This document shows positions 48,246-61,409 of a stretch of DNA of 64,000 bases, piece by piece. Source of the stretch: Cephalotus follicularis (lineage: Eukaryota > Streptophyta > Magnoliopsida > Oxalidales > Cephalotaceae); contig BDDD01001480.1 in NCBI GenBank assembly GCA_001972305.1, positions 74,256 to 138,255 of the forward strand. Direction: 5' to 3'. The notes beneath the pieces were generated by a model, which saw only the letters and a list, made by a program, of their open reading frames with translations, did no database searches and had not been told where the DNA came from. Position 1 is the first letter of the stretch. Every line of letters begins with the position of its first letter. The translations under genes and the position numbers were made by a program.

Positions 48246-49482
48246 GCGTTATTAAATGGATATCTTGAAGAGGACATTTATATGTTTTAACTCGAGGGGT
48301 TTACATCCACTGAATCTTCGTACATGGTGTGCAAGCTTCAAAGGTCAATTTATGGCCTAAAGCAAGCATCTAGGAGCTGGAACATACGTTTTGATGAGGA
48401 TATCAAGTCTTTTGGATTCATTAAAAATGTAGACGAGCCTTGTGTCTACAGAAAACAGGAAAACTGAGGAATCACTTTCTTGGTGCTATACGTGGATGAC
48501 ATTCTGATCATTGGGAATGATGTAGGGATGTTGCAATCCATGAAAATATGGCTAGCCAAGAACTTCTCCATGAAAGATTTGGGAGAAGCCTCCTACATAC
48601 TTGGTATAAAGATCTATAGAGATAGATCTAGTAGGTTGCTTGGGCTTTCCCAAAGCCAGTACATCAGTAAAGTGCTGAAATGATTTAGTATGGAGAATTC
48701 CAAACGGGGCTTATTGCCAATAGGCCATGGAATTCAACTTTCCAAGAAGATGTCCCCGCAGACATCTGAGGAAAGGACAGTCATGAGTCGGATGCCCTAT
48801 GCTTCAGCTCTGGGATCGATCATGTATGCCATGCTATGTACTAGGCATGATATCGCACATGCCTTGGGAATGGCAAGTTGATTTCATTCCAATCCCGGTT
48901 TGAAACACTGGGAAGTAGTCAAGGGGATCCTTAAGTACCTTAGAAGGACTCATGATGCCTTCTTGATCTACGGTGGAGATAGTGAGTTGAAATCGGAGGG
49001 ATACACTGACTCCAGGTTCAATAGTGATACGGATGATCACAAATCAGTGTTGGGATATGTCTATATCCTGAATGATGGTGCTGTGAGTTGGAGAAGCAAA
49101 AAATAGGAAACTATAGCAGACTCAACTACGGAAGCAGAGTATATAGCAGCCTCAGATGCTGCAAAGGAAGGTGTTTGGATGCGTAAGTTCATAGCTGAAC
49201 TTGGAGTGGTTCCAACCATTAGTCGTCCTGTAGTTCTCTACTGTGACAATAATGGGGCTGTTGCACAAGCCAAGAAGCCCAGGTCTCACCAACCGTCCAA
49301 GCATATCCTGTGGCGTTATCACTTGATCCGAGAGATCATTGACAAAGGATACATTGTATTAGAGAGGGTTGCCTCAGAGGCAAATTTAACAGAACCACTT
49401 AATAAAGCTCTTAGTAGTAATGTATTTGAGCGTCATCGGAGCAAGATGGGCTTGAACTATAAGGCTTCGTGGCTTAAGGGCC

Positions 49483-49493
49483 AAGTGGGAGAT
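49483..49493 (+). other. Polypurine tract of Copia element K
   Basis: AAGTGGGAGAT lies directly before the TGTTAGAG of the 3' LTR. Confidence 0.7.
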
Positions 49494-51450
49494 TGTTAGA
49501 GAGTGTGCGACCCATCAAGCCACTAGGTGGTTAGATGTACTTGTACTCTGCTCATATTATATACAATCTTGTTCTATTCATGTTACATTGTGCAAATTAT
49601 ATTTTATTATTGGCATAACTGTATATGTTTTATCACATAATTGAAGCATGACACTACTTACATATATGGTGCCCTGTCACATCAAAGGGTTATTTATCGA
49701 GCCAAGGGCTACGAGAGCGACTTCCTTATTCATTGTGACTAAACTGTTCCAAGTCATGGGTTCACTTATTTTGGGTATTAGTGAACCGAATAGACTTGCC
49801 GTATTGTGCTTGCTCTCGCGAATGGGATGGTGGAGTATCTCATTGCCACTTGGGTTGAACCCTAAAGCTAATGCGGGGTGCGTGCTGGGAACATGTACAC
49901 TGAACTTGACCCACCATGGGAATTCTATTTGGATGGTCACATATCCTGTGTCAGTAGAGTTTCCCATCTGAGACAGTAGTGTATAGACTCTACGAGTCTA
50001 GGAAGTTCTTGTTGGACTTGTCTGATCCTTAGACCTTAGCGGTTACTGTGCATTGCATAGAGATTGTATGACTTTGATTTCTGCCCTACCCAGTTCTCTC
50101 GCGAGACTGGCAAACAGGCAACTTTTGGGTCTTAAAGGATTTATGTGAATGTAAGTGAGTGCGCAACATGGGATCGTCACACCTGATGTGAGGGTGATTG
50201 GCTCTATAGTATCTGTGTTCATTGTGGACTTTGACATGCCTGGCCAGGTTATGGTGAGCTGGAACCTAGGGTTTCCGGAAAGGCTTGTCGATAGTCATGA
50301 TGGTAAAATACGGATTTATAGATACCGAAAAATCTAGGGTTGACAGGTATCCTTACCCTAGGCGGTGATTGGAGCCGAGGATGACGAGGGATTATAGTAC
50401 ATGGTAACTGTTGTCAGCATAAAGTATCGGAAACGGGCTTAGGAGTGGAAATTAATCAAGGGATTAATTTACACACCTAGAATATGATAGTCATAAGTTC
50501 AGGGTCTTAAAAGTAGTCAATGACTATTTATGGTAAGTTACTTAGGAGCAAGGCGTCTTAGTAACACACCATCATTACCGATTAATTCCAAACTTTCGGG
50601 TCCCGCCTCATGAGTATATGTATTAGATACATATATCATATTATTTTATAACATGTGATAGCACATGTTATATTTTGGTGTAATTATTAATATGTTACGT
50701 GACTAATTTAGTTGATATAACACATTAGTAAAATTATGGTATTAAGTAATAAATGATAATTGGATTATTATTTATCTCTCTCCTCATAGGCTGCTGCATG
50801 GAACATCAACGTGTTGGTTGTTAGACAATCAATATGGTAAGTAGAAGTCAAAGTAAATATAACACGTTAAAACATTTCTTCTCTTATCCATTCCATATGT
50901 CAAGGTAACAAAATGGAAAAAGGATTTGCATTCATGGGAATCAAATCCAGATAACTGATTTTCAGTTTTATGATGATCCTATAATTATGGATCAAACTCT
51001 GGAGATAAGAGAGAAAAGAAAGTTTGAATGTTAAAAGGGGTGTGTTGCTGGTTATTGAACCTTGACACTTTTTACAGAGAGTGAGAGTCTAGTTTGTGTT
51101 CTTAGAGAACAAAACACAGAGAAGAAAAGAAAATACCATCGCACCACTATTTGATTTCTATAAGTGGTGTACTGCTTTCATTGAGCATTACATTCCCTGT
51201 ATTAATCCTAGATTAGGATTAGTGTTATAGGAATTATTTTACATTGGTTTATCTACTGTTGTTCGTGCTTGAGTGAAAGCTTGAAGTCTCAGAACGGATA
51301 CTTGAAGGAAGGAGTTGGTTGCTTGGTATAAACTCTATCCTTCTATGTATGTTTATAATGTTTATCTGGATTGTTGATTAGCGATCCTAGGTTGTTTGTA
51401 TTCAGTTATGGTGTTAGATAATGGATGTTCTTTGTTTTGAGCCACTTTAA
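49494..51450 (+). mobile_element. 3' LTR of Copia element K (end approximate)
   Basis: It starts TGTTAGAGAG. 49670-50640 matches LTR L (60400-61410) and, antisense, LTR N (55330-56140), for example the stretch after CCCTGTCACAT. The last clear LTR-like base is uncertain. By 51490 the sequence is antisense pol of element M, so the end is placed near 51450. Confidence 0.6.
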
Positions 51451-51469
51451 TGAAAATTAAAGTTGAACA

Positions 51470-51839
51470 ATCCATAAAACTAATGCCTAAAATGACTATA
51501 AACTCAGTTTTATTCTTTCATGTACAAGAGATTCAAACAAGCCATCTAGAGACTCAAAGCATTCGCAACTACATTTGCCTTCCTAGATGATACTCAATCT
51601 CATAATTGTAGTCATTAAGTAGCTCAAACCATCTTCTTCTGTTCATGTTCAACTCTTTCTGTGAAAAGAGGTGCTTCAAGTTATTATGGTCTATGAAGAC
51701 TACAAACTTGGTGCCATAAAGATGGTGACATCATTTTTTAAGAGCAGAGATAATGGTCGTCAACTCACATTCATGCATCGGGTAGTTCTCTTCATGAGGT
51801 TTGATCTTTCTGGTCGCATAACCATTTACTTTCCCATAC
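51470..51839 (-). pseudogene. pol: RNase H part 2 of decayed Gypsy element M
   Basis: The minus-strand translation reads GKVNGYATRKIKPHEENYP, ELTTIISALKK, a stop, HHLYGTKFVVFIDHNNLKH, then FSQKELNMNRRRWFELLNDY. These are Gypsy RNase H motifs. It continues the frame broken at 56336-56341 (SCVLMQY) once element N is taken out. Several stops and small shifts are present. Confidence 0.82.
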
Positions 51840-54800
51840 TGTTTGAAAACCAAGTAGGGTTCCCGGTCGATTTGGCCCTAGGATGCTAGTGTGTATAACT
51901 TTAATTTTTCAAAAACACCAAGACTACAAGTCAAGGTTTACACCGACATCTTGGTACCAAAATAAATATGCCAAGGATCTCCGTTTAATATTCAATCGAA
52001 CCACTACAAATAGTCAAGCATACACAAAAAATAAATTGAATTCACTTCGGTAACCATAAATACAAAAAGATAGCAACCATACCAACGTTGGAGGCTCCAC
52101 CAATTTGTCTCTACAAGCTTGCAGCAGCAACTGTCTATCACCGGAGGTCCTGCCGAATTCCGGCCATATCGCCAGAGTTCTGACCACGATGCCATCGAAC
52201 TCCAAAAGCGCCGATCTACCCATTGCTGTCAAAGACTTGGCGGGAAGTGCCACGGAAAACACAAGCGCATCCGACAGAGACGGGAACTCGCTAGTTGGAC
52301 TCAGCAATTCTGTTCAACTCGCTAAGGACCGGCCACGCCATCACCAGTCACCAAAATTCCCGATCTACACGCTGGTGGCTAAGACTCGCTGTGACTCGCC
52401 AAAGAATGGCTGGTCACAGCCAACAGCGAGTCAAACTCAGTGAGTCGACTCACCCGCCTAAAGCAAGTCCGACAGCTTCACAAATGCGCCACAAAAACTC
52501 AGATCCATGCTTCTCCACCTGAGACTCGGCTCATCTCACCACTAAGTCACTTTACCGGAGTTCTGACAGGGACGCCATATCTCCGGTCTCGTCACTATAG
52601 GCCATCAAATCTTCCGATCTGCTCGATGCCGCCTAAGACCCGCCGTGACTCGGCTTGAAACGCCAGGTCACAGCCTCCAATGCGCCATATCGATTGAGTC
52701 GACTCAGTGTTCAAAATCCGGCCAAAAACACACGGAAATCTCCTAGACTATAATCAAAATACATACAGCCAAAGATTGGCTCCACCTATTGTGATCACCG
52801 ACGGTGGAAAGAGAAGCCGACAGCGGGTGATGGCAAAACCTCAAGTTTGCCGCCAGAGAGAAACAAAGGAGAAAGAGGGAGAGAGAGAGAAGGAGGCGTG
52901 TTGTGTATGAACACACACCTTTTTCCCAGCCGCCGGCTCCATGCGCCATCCTTCTCTGGCCGAGATGCGTGCCCAGCGTGCCAACACACGCTGTGCGTTC
53001 CCTCTCGCCATTTTTAGCGCACACCCAGTGCTTTTTGTGCAAAACGGTAATGTGTCGTATGCCAAAATATCCTTCTCCATGTTTTTTAATGTTTCTCTCT
53101 TTGTATTAAAGCATGCTAACCCACTATAGCTTCTATTTATATATCAATAAGACAATTTGGTGGAGAAAAACACAAACCACTAATGTCAAATGAATATATA
53201 CTAGTTAAAAACTAGATTTACAACCAAGCGAGCATGTGTGCAACATGCGTCACTTTTCCAATAATCAAGTGGGACCCGAAAGCCCGGTGGAATTCTGGTA
53301 CAATGATAAATTTCCCATAACATCCCAAAGTCCTGGTACGACTTTCCTACTAATAGTCCCGGTGTAATAACCGCAATTCAATTAATGTATATTGATCCAA
53401 TTTTGAAATAAAATATACATTTTAATTGAGTTATTTGTCCAATTATACTGATTTCTATGATTGGTAAATGTTTGGGGTGAATTGATATGCAATTGGTGAA
53501 GTATCAAAGACTAGGAAACCCTAATCTAGTCCAAACAGCCAACTGTCACAGGGTAACAGTCGACTGTTTGCCACGTGAAGAAGGCAGTCGACTGCCCACA
53601 AATTCCAGTCGACTGGTTTGCTCCAGGACAGATTCCTGGCATGTGCAGGGACATGAAGGACAGATGGGATAATGTCACTTGTGTCTCCTCATCTGCCAGA
53701 ACATGCAAAAGTGAATGTTTGCATGTTCTCTGCAGACCACCAACTACCAAATTGATTAATTAAGAGAGAAAGTGGAAGTGATGGAGGCATGTGGTGGAAA
53801 GAATGAAAGAAAAATGTGAGTGCATGTGAGTAGGTAACAAATCTGACGAATTCAGAGGTTCTTGAGAGTTATATCTGCTGATTGAATGGTGTTGGAGTGT
53901 TAGAAAACACAGGGAGAAGAGAGGAATTAGTGGAGCTTGCATTGGAGATGTTAGAAAGCTCAAAAAGGAGGACTTTGAGGCTCTAGACACTTGGTAAGTC
54001 CTTGATCCGAATTCTTTGTTATTTTGATGATTAAATGACTAGGAAAAATGTTGTATATCTTCTGTTAATGGATTGGAATAACAATCTTTGGAATTGAAAT
54101 GGAAAGTAATAATGAAATCAAGTGGAATTGGTGATATAGTCTCTAGAATAGATTTTAATTATTGATAGCATTATGATATATGCTTAATGGATTCTAAGCA
54201 TGAATATATATTCTGGAATGTGCTACTGTCACATTATTATAAACTGTTTTGGTGTCGTTTATCACCACCACCACTTGTATTTCAATGATTGAAACCAACT
54301 ATGGACTATGTATCCAATTATGAAATCAAACTATCATTTTCAAGTGAATGATTATTGCCAAATAAACTACTGATTTTTCCTCCTATATGAGAGGTACTTA
54401 CTGTTTTGTTTCCCAAATTGGAAACCACTATTTAAGTGATGTCGTTTTCCTCCAAAGAGAGGTACGATAAGTGAAGTGTTATAGTTTCTAAAGAAAACTA
54501 CTTTCTATTGCATATTGATAATATATGTAATATTATTCTTGAATTGATTGTATTGATTATGTATGAGTGCCGTGGTTGGTGACGGAGGTTGTCACTGACT
54601 ACGGGAATGTGATTCTGAGTGCCAGGAGTTGGCCAGAACATCACCTAAGTGTGTTTGCAAGTGTTAAACTACCCGCCAACACCGGTAGTAAGTGTTACCT
54701 AGTCTGTCATTCTCGGAGCGCAGGGTGATAGATAGGTGGTGCACAGTTAGTGCTAGGAGTTAGCGACTGTGACACCCAGTGAGTGTTGAATTGATTGTAC

Positions 54801-56335
54801 CCTTGTGCGGTATTCTTGCATATGGATTGTTTATGGCCACTCGGCATGATTGCTTATATATTGGCTCATTCAAATGTTATTTTGATATAAACTGTCATAC
54901 ATGTTGCATTCATATATTCCTTATCATACATTATCATTCTACTTAGCCAAGTGAGGACAACGGCTAACCCCTACAATTTCAGATTAAGCAAGGACAATTG
55001 GAGACTGCTGCTGAAGCTTGGAGAGCTTCTTATTGTTATTTAAGGTTGATTATTTATGATGTTGTACTGTAATTTTGAGATTGAACGGTTCATACCTCGT
55101 AGTGTTGTATTTTTTCCTTTTATATAAGGATAATTGTGGTTTTACCCGCACGTAGTATGGATGCGTGCGGACGGCTTTTTATATTCCGGCTTATCGAATG
55201 CTTCCGTAATTTAATTATGGTTATTAATTGAAATGCTGGAATATTATTTTATGCTTATTTATGATATCACCACATATGCTGGTCCATTGTACGTGAATGG
55301 AAATACGGGGTGTGACACCCGGTGTGATCTCCAATCACCCCCAGATCCATGGACCGAAGTTCCATGTCTATCATTTGTTTGTCGGTTCCCCAGTGCTTTA
55401 TCACTGTCATCAGTTTATGTGTCATGTGTCCCTCATCATACTCGACTCTGATCGCGGACTAGGGTTTGGATTAATGTCTCCCCAAGTAAAACAACGATAA
55501 CTATAATTCTATAAACGCACTAAGACAATCGGGAGACATCCCAGGAAACCTCTTGTTCCTAATCTCTCAAGTGCCCGGCTGGGACTTTAAGCCTTCAACG
55601 GTCACAGATGTTATAGAGCCTATAACTCTCAACACGGGTGTGATGATCCCATCTTGCGCACTCACCCATACATCTCGATGCAGCTCCCACAATGCCCAAA
55701 GACAACCCTTTTTCAGCACGTAGCTAGTACTGGGGAAGGCGAAAATCAAAGCCAATGGGTCACTACACGATGCATGCCAGCCGCTCAAGTGTAAGGACAC
55801 AACGTAGGTCACGTATGGCCTACTAGTCACCTCTGACTATACACTACCGAGACAATAGGAATCCTATTGACAAAGATGTTGACTATCCAAATAAGGTTTC
55901 TATGGTGGGTCGGTTCAGTGTCATGCCTCCAGCATGCACCCCGCATCAGGTTTAGGGTATAATTCATCCTCCTTTACCATTCGGAGCAAGCATAACACGG
56001 CAAGTATTTGCGGTTCATCAATTTCCCTAAGAAAGTGAACCTATGACTTGGAACTTTTTTTTCAGAAGGGAGTAAAGATCTCATTCTCATAACCTCTCAG
56101 GTATGAGATCCAACCCCTTGAACGACAGGGCGCTATATGTGTATTCAGTTAACATGGTGGTTAACTGATCCGTAGTGACGGTTTGGGATATTACATATAG
56201 TAAATGCCAATTGTTACTGAATATGCACAATAGAACAAGAATGAAACTAAGAATGTATGGATAAATAGTGTATCATATGTAAAATACATATGGATGCAGC
56301 AACCTCTTGGCTTGCAGGGACATCCCTATCTAACA
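51840..56335 (-). mobile_element. Copia LTR N in the pol of M, split by solo LTR D
   Basis: On the minus strand it starts TGTTAGATAGGG and ends GTTTTCAAACA. Flanks CATAC (51835-51839) and CATAT (56336-56340) differ by one base. Without D it is about 2.5 kb. 55323-56335 matches LTRs K and L. 52100-52900 has TGAGTCGACTC motifs (about 52440, 52698) like LTR H. A CT/GA-rich run lies at 52860-52900. No coding region is seen, so a solo LTR is likely. Confidence 0.72.
53363..55317 (+). mobile_element. Solo LTR D (Tekay, B/C family)
   Basis: 1955 bp from TGTAATAACCGC to ACGGGGTGTGACA, with perfect target duplication CCCGG (53358-53362 and 55318-55322). It has a short outer decamer array (about 53538-53615). 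Hairpins are GCCA-GGAGT-TGGC (54621-54633), GCTA-GGAGT-TAGC (54752-54764) and GAAGCT-TGGAG-AGCTTC (about 55013-55029). The inner decamer array seen in C is absent. Confidence 0.9.
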
Positions 56336-59185
56336 CATATTGCATAAGGACACAACTAAGTCCTTTCCCTAAAGCATTTGTATAAACCACAAAATCTTCA
56401 TTCTCTTCGGGTACAGCTAAGATAAGAGCAAAGATCAATCGTTCCTTTAGCTCCTATAAACTTGGTTCATAGCTAGCATCCCACACAAAATATGCTTGTT
56501 TCTGAGTAAGTCGAGTCAACGGTGTGGCAATCCCTGAAAAACCATCGATGAATCTGCGGTAATAACCAGCTAGTCCCAAGAAACTGATGACTTCAGAAAC
56601 ATTTGTTGGTTGTTTCCAATCTCTCACTACTTCAATATTTGCTGCGTCCACTGCCAATCCCCTGCTAGATATGATCTGCCCAAGAAAAGCAACTTCAGTA
56701 AGCCAAAACTCACACTTGTCGAACTTGGCATACAGACAACAACTCCTCAAAGTCTGCAGTATTGTATAAAGATGCTAGGCATGCTCCTATTAAGTCTTAG
56801 AATAGACCAAGATATCATCAATGAAAATCATTATGAATTAATCTAGACAAGGGTTGAACACTTTGTTCATCAAGTCCATGAAAGAGGCAGCTACATTAGT
56901 CATGTTGAAAGGCATAACTAGAAACTAATAATGGCCTATTAGGATCTGAAAGCAGTCTTCGCAATTTCACTTTGTCTGACTCTCAACTGATGGTAACCCA
57001 ATCTCAAATCAAGATTAGAGCTGGTCAAACAACTCATCGATGTGCAGCAAAAGGTATTTTTTCTTCACCGTAACCCTATTGAGCTCTCAGTTATCGATGC
57101 ATATCCACAGTGATCCATCCTTCTTTTTTACAACAAGAACCAGTGCTCCCTGAGGTGAAACACTGGGTATTATAAAGCCTTTGTCAAGATGGTTCTATAA
57201 CTGTACATTCAATTCTTACAATTCCGCTGGTGCCATCTGATATGGTGCCCTGGAAACTGGAGTAGTTCTCAACAACATGTCAATAAAAAAATTTGTCTCT
57301 CTATCGAGTGGCAATGATGTCAAGTCCTGAGGAAAAACATCTTCGAACTCACACACCACTAAAATATTTTCCAGTCTCGGTCGCCATCTATCAATATCAT
57401 TCACATATGCCAAATATCCATGGCATCCCTGTCTCAACAGTCTGTCTTCATGTAATGCTATAATCACTAGTGCAATCTATGGCTCAAAGGTTCCTACAAA
57501 TCGAAAAGGTAGCTGACCTAGTAAACAAAGGTCATAACCTTCTGATAACAATCAACATGAGCATAATGCATCGATAGCCAATCCATTACCATAATCACGT
57601 CCAAATATTTCATGGGAATAACAATAAGGTCTACTCATAAGAAGCGATCATTTATCTCTAATGAACAGTCTCTACACACTGTATTGATGGTCGCTGACTC
57701 GTTGAGAGGTGTACTGTCCTCTATCAGGTACGAAAAATACTCATAATTCAAACCCATGTTATACACAATATGAGATGCAATAAATGAATGGGATGAACCC
57801 GAATCTATAAAAACCTATGTTGAGAGGTGAAAATTTTGGAGAATACCTTCAATCACTGAGTTTGACCCAGCTGTAGTACTTGGATCCAGCAAATACTCTG
57901 GCCTGCATGGTCAGTGAAGTTCCTACAGCCTGCTTCCCTTTGGACTGAGAAGTCCCATGAGAAAAAGAAGGTGCACTATCATACTGTCCCTGAGAACTCC
58001 GCCTCTGAGGTGTCTAAGACTGTGATGTCTGAGCTTTTCCTCTAAGAAAATAACCTCGTGTGCAGTCTTTGGTAAGATTATCTTTACCACCGTAAGCCAA
58101 ACAATGACCCAAGTACCATCGGTAATTCTCTAAAGCATGATTGGTCTTTTAGTAATTTATGCAATGTGTAAGTGTGTACTAGTTATAGACATCAGAGGAT
58201 CTAGAAGGAGTACCCTGACTAGGCACTCTAGATCTGTTATTCCAATAGGAATTCCTCAATTGGCCTCTCCTCCTTGAGAATTGGAACTGATTCATACTAC
58301 TGGAAGGACTACCACCTTGAGAACCAGGAGAACCACCATTGTCAGTCTTCTATGACTTACCACTATCTCTACCACTACCGCCACCCTACCATGAAGTAGG
58401 TAAAGGTCTGGTGTTAGCTCTATTTCTCATCTGTCAGCTCTCCTATGCAAGACTCTCAAGTTGCCTAGCTCAAGTAGCAATCTCCGTGATGTATGTTAAA
58501 CCTAAATGAGTCAACTGCCTCCTCAAATCCATTCACAAACCGCGAACGAACTTCTTAGCTCGATATTCCTATCATTCAACTAAATATAGAGCAGAACGGG
58601 CTAGCTATTTGAATCTAGACTCATACTCAGCAACTGACATGCTCCCCTGAACCAGGTTAGCAAACTCAATCTCTCTTTTCTCTTTTTCATCCTGAGAAAA
58701 GTACTGAGCATTAAACTCTGTCTGGAAGGTAGTCCAAGAACGAGCCGTCCCATTCCTCGTCCACTCGACATTGACCATAGCCCATCAATGTTCAGCTTCG
58801 CCTTGCAGCATGTATACCGCCAATGCTAGCTTCTGGTCATCATCACAATCCATTTCTTGGAAGATATTTTCTAGCTGAAGAAGCCAAGACTCTACTATAG
58901 AAGGATTTTGAAGCCCTGGAAAGCTGGTAGTTGTAGCTTCAAGAACTTATTCAAGGAACTATCCCTCCGTGGTCTTCGTTATGTTCTAGCAGCTCTGCAT
59001 CCCATGAGGTTCCCCATTTGTGCCGTGGTAGCACACATCTGCCTCCATATCTCAAGATCAGCTCCAGGAGGTGGAGCATCAAGGTCATACTCAGGAAAGG
59101 CGTTCTCATGCACTGACTCATCATCGATAGCAGAAGCTGGAGCATTTCATTTAACTCCACGACCATGTCTTCTTCGTTTGTCCAT
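56336..59185 (-). pseudogene. gag-pol: Decayed gag-pro-pol of Gypsy element M
   Basis: Read on the minus strand, gag starts at 59185 (MDKRRRHGRGVK-stop). It continues with a core (LQNPSIVESWLLQLENIFQEM, AVYMLQGEAEH) and a knuckle remnant (YGGKDNLTKDC). A poorly preserved protease follows near 57480-57870. RT includes MAPAEL near 57216, [18 protein letters not shown] (near 56820) and [11 protein letters not shown]. After RT come [16 protein letters not shown] and the start of RNase H. Dozens of stops and shifts make it far older than A, B or C. Its gag is only distantly similar to theirs, so it belongs to another Gypsy family. Confidence 0.85.
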
Positions 59186-60217
59186 TTTTTGTTGAAAACA
59201 ATTAAGGGGTTAAGGCCATTTTAGATCATCGATGTTCATATTGTCCAACTTTGATTTTTACATCAAGGGCATCCATGCAAATGAACAACCTAGAATATCT
59301 ATGTCCATAAATGTCCTTAACATGTCTAGGATCTCTAATTGACTTTCCAATTAAACCATAACACAAAATGAAGCCACAATTCCCACAGGTCAAGCATGAA
59401 TATTTCGGATCCAACCAAAATAGAATCTAGGGTTTGCCTAGCAAACCCTAGAGATGCCATGGGAACCACCCTTAGGATTTCGGCCATAATTCCTCCAAGA
59501 AAAAATCACATACAAATATGGCTAGGGTTTCCACCATAAAACCCTAGCTTGGCCAAAACAAAGGAAGAAGAAAACAAGAAGGAGATGAAGATTCCATTAC
59601 CAAGAATGTTGGCTCCTTCCTTCAAGTAGCTCCCTCTACACTTTTAGGTTATTTCCTTGCACTCCAAGCTTCAATATAAGAGCTCCAAGGCCACGGGTTC
59701 AAGGTCTCCAAGAGGGCCAAAAGTTTCACTCAAACACTCAAAGACAAAATAGAACTAACATCACATACCATGCAAGGTCCTACAAGGATAATGTTGTTGT
59801 CCTTGGGACCTTTGTTGTATGGAGAGTTCTAAACCCTAATCTAATGGTCAAGACAAGTAAAGGTATACCACAATGAATGATATACTTCCACCTATAATGA
59901 CCAAAGGAGGGGTAGAGAGGAGAAGAGTGCCTTCTTTCTTATTTTGAAGCTCATAGATTCTCAACAATGGCTTCCAAGACAAAGAAGAAGAAAGGAAGAA
60001 GAAAGAGATGAGAGCTACGAGTCAAGGCCTCCAAAGATGAGAGAGTGGTCTAAGTTAGTAATGAGACTCTAAGTCTCACAATTAGTCTCTCAAAGGGCTG
60101 GCCACACAAAACAAAAGGACAAGGTTACCATACCTTTGATTTACACAAAGTAAGACACCACATGCCTTTAGCCATGCCTTCACATGGGCTTGAGTGTCCA
60201 ACACTCAAGCCTTTGAC
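59186..60217. other. About 1 kb without recognised features, upstream of M gag
   Basis: On the minus strand this should be the leader and LTR end of M. I find no tRNA-Met primer site near gag and no clear LTR terminus. It contains purine-rich AAGAAGAAGAAA runs near 59980-60010 and an inverted repeat near 59440 (CTAGGGTTTG/CAAACCCTAG). Nothing suggests a host gene. Confidence 0.5.
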
Positions 60218-61409
60218 TGTTAGGTTAAGGATGTCCATGTATGTCATGAAATGGCTCGTTTGTGTATATACACTCTTAATTAATACAATTCTAAATTCCT
60301 TTTATGTTGCATGTGCATATTTATATAATGGCAAGGATATGTGGCTCATCCCAACCAACCAAAAGAAACAGACTAATTATACGTAATTAACTGTATGCCA
60401 TAATAGCGTCCTGTCACATTCAAAGGGTTGGATCTCTTGCCGAGGGCTATGAGAATGAGATCCTTATTCCCTGTGACAAATGTTCCAAGTCATAGGTTCA
60501 CTTTCTTAAGGACCATTGATGAACCGTGAAGACTTGTCACGTTAAGCTTGCTCCAGGGTTAGCAGTGGAGGTTGGTTATCTCGTAGCCAATTGGGTTTAT
60601 CCCTAAAGCTAAATGTGAGGTGTATGCTAGAGAGCAGGACACTGAACAGACCCACCAATAGGAAACCTATTTGGATAGTCAATACTCAATGTCAATAGGA
60701 TTTCTATGGTCTCGGTAGTGTATAGTATACGGTGAATAGTAGGTCTATAGCATACGTTGTCTCCTTTGACCTGAGCGGCTAGCATGCATTATGTGGTAAC
60801 TACTTAACTTTGATTTACGTCTTTCCCAGCACTAGTCAGGTGCTGGCAAAAGGGTTATCTTTGGGTCTTGTGGGAGCTATATTGAGATGTATGGGCGAGT
60901 GCGTAATACGAGATCATCACACCCGGGCTGAGGGTGACCGGATCTATTTGTCTATGTACGTTGCTGACTTAAAAGTCCTGATCAGGCATAGGTGGACTGG
61001 GAACGAGAGGTTCCCATGGGAGGTCTCCGATAGTCACAATGCGATCATAGATTCATAGCTATCACAGCACTACTAGGGGTGACTTCATCCAAACCCCAGG
61101 CTATAATTGAAACCATGTATGACGAGGGAAACATGACACATATGCCGATGACTGGATAAAGCGAATGGTTATTCGGTCCATGATTGATAGATGTGGTAAT
61201 ACAAGGATTCGGGGGTGACTGGCGTTCACACCGGGGGTGCTCTGATAGTCGGTGTACTATTAGAGTGCTCGTACCAGATGACGGGGTGCACTGGGAATTT
61301 ATCATCATACCGGAGAACGACATGCTTTCGGGTCCTGCCTGACTTTGAACATGTTGATATGTGGCGGGTCACATCATTTAGTGAAAGGACAACATCAGGG
61401 AAGATGTTG
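60218..61409 (+). mobile_element. Copia LTR L (partial, interrupted by LTR G)
   Basis: It starts TGTTAGGTTAAGGATGTCC and matches LTRs K and N over most of its length (for example TCACATTCAAAGGGTTGGAT near 60414). At 61410 LTR G begins, and the rest of L is outside the window. No coding sequence. Confidence 0.75.

Larger units (their letters stand above)
44610..49499 (+). pseudogene. pol: Ty1/Copia pol (integrase end, RT, RNase H), split by solo LTR E
   Basis: It starts mid-integrase (FVGYPKETMGYYFYHP). After a frameshift near 44840, it runs in one frame through RT (WIFKKKIGADG, VRLVAKGYRQRHGIDY, YGLKQASRSW, LYVDDILIIG) and RNase H (YTDSRFNSDTDDHKSVLGY, STTEAEYIAASDA, KHILWRYHLIREII). E with its duplication GCGTT interrupts Ala-Leu-Leu at 45306-48250, and the frame is kept after removal. 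Five in-frame stops follow at 48288, 48465, 48681, 48879 and 49104. The 49104 (CAG to TAG) and 48681 and 48879 (CGA to TGA) stops fit C-to-T change. The natural stop at 49497-49499 overlaps the 3' LTR start. Confidence 0.9.

Noticed and set aside
59186-60217. A host gene upstream of M
   Set aside because: No long frame, splice pattern or recognisable peptide. More likely the leader or LTR of M.
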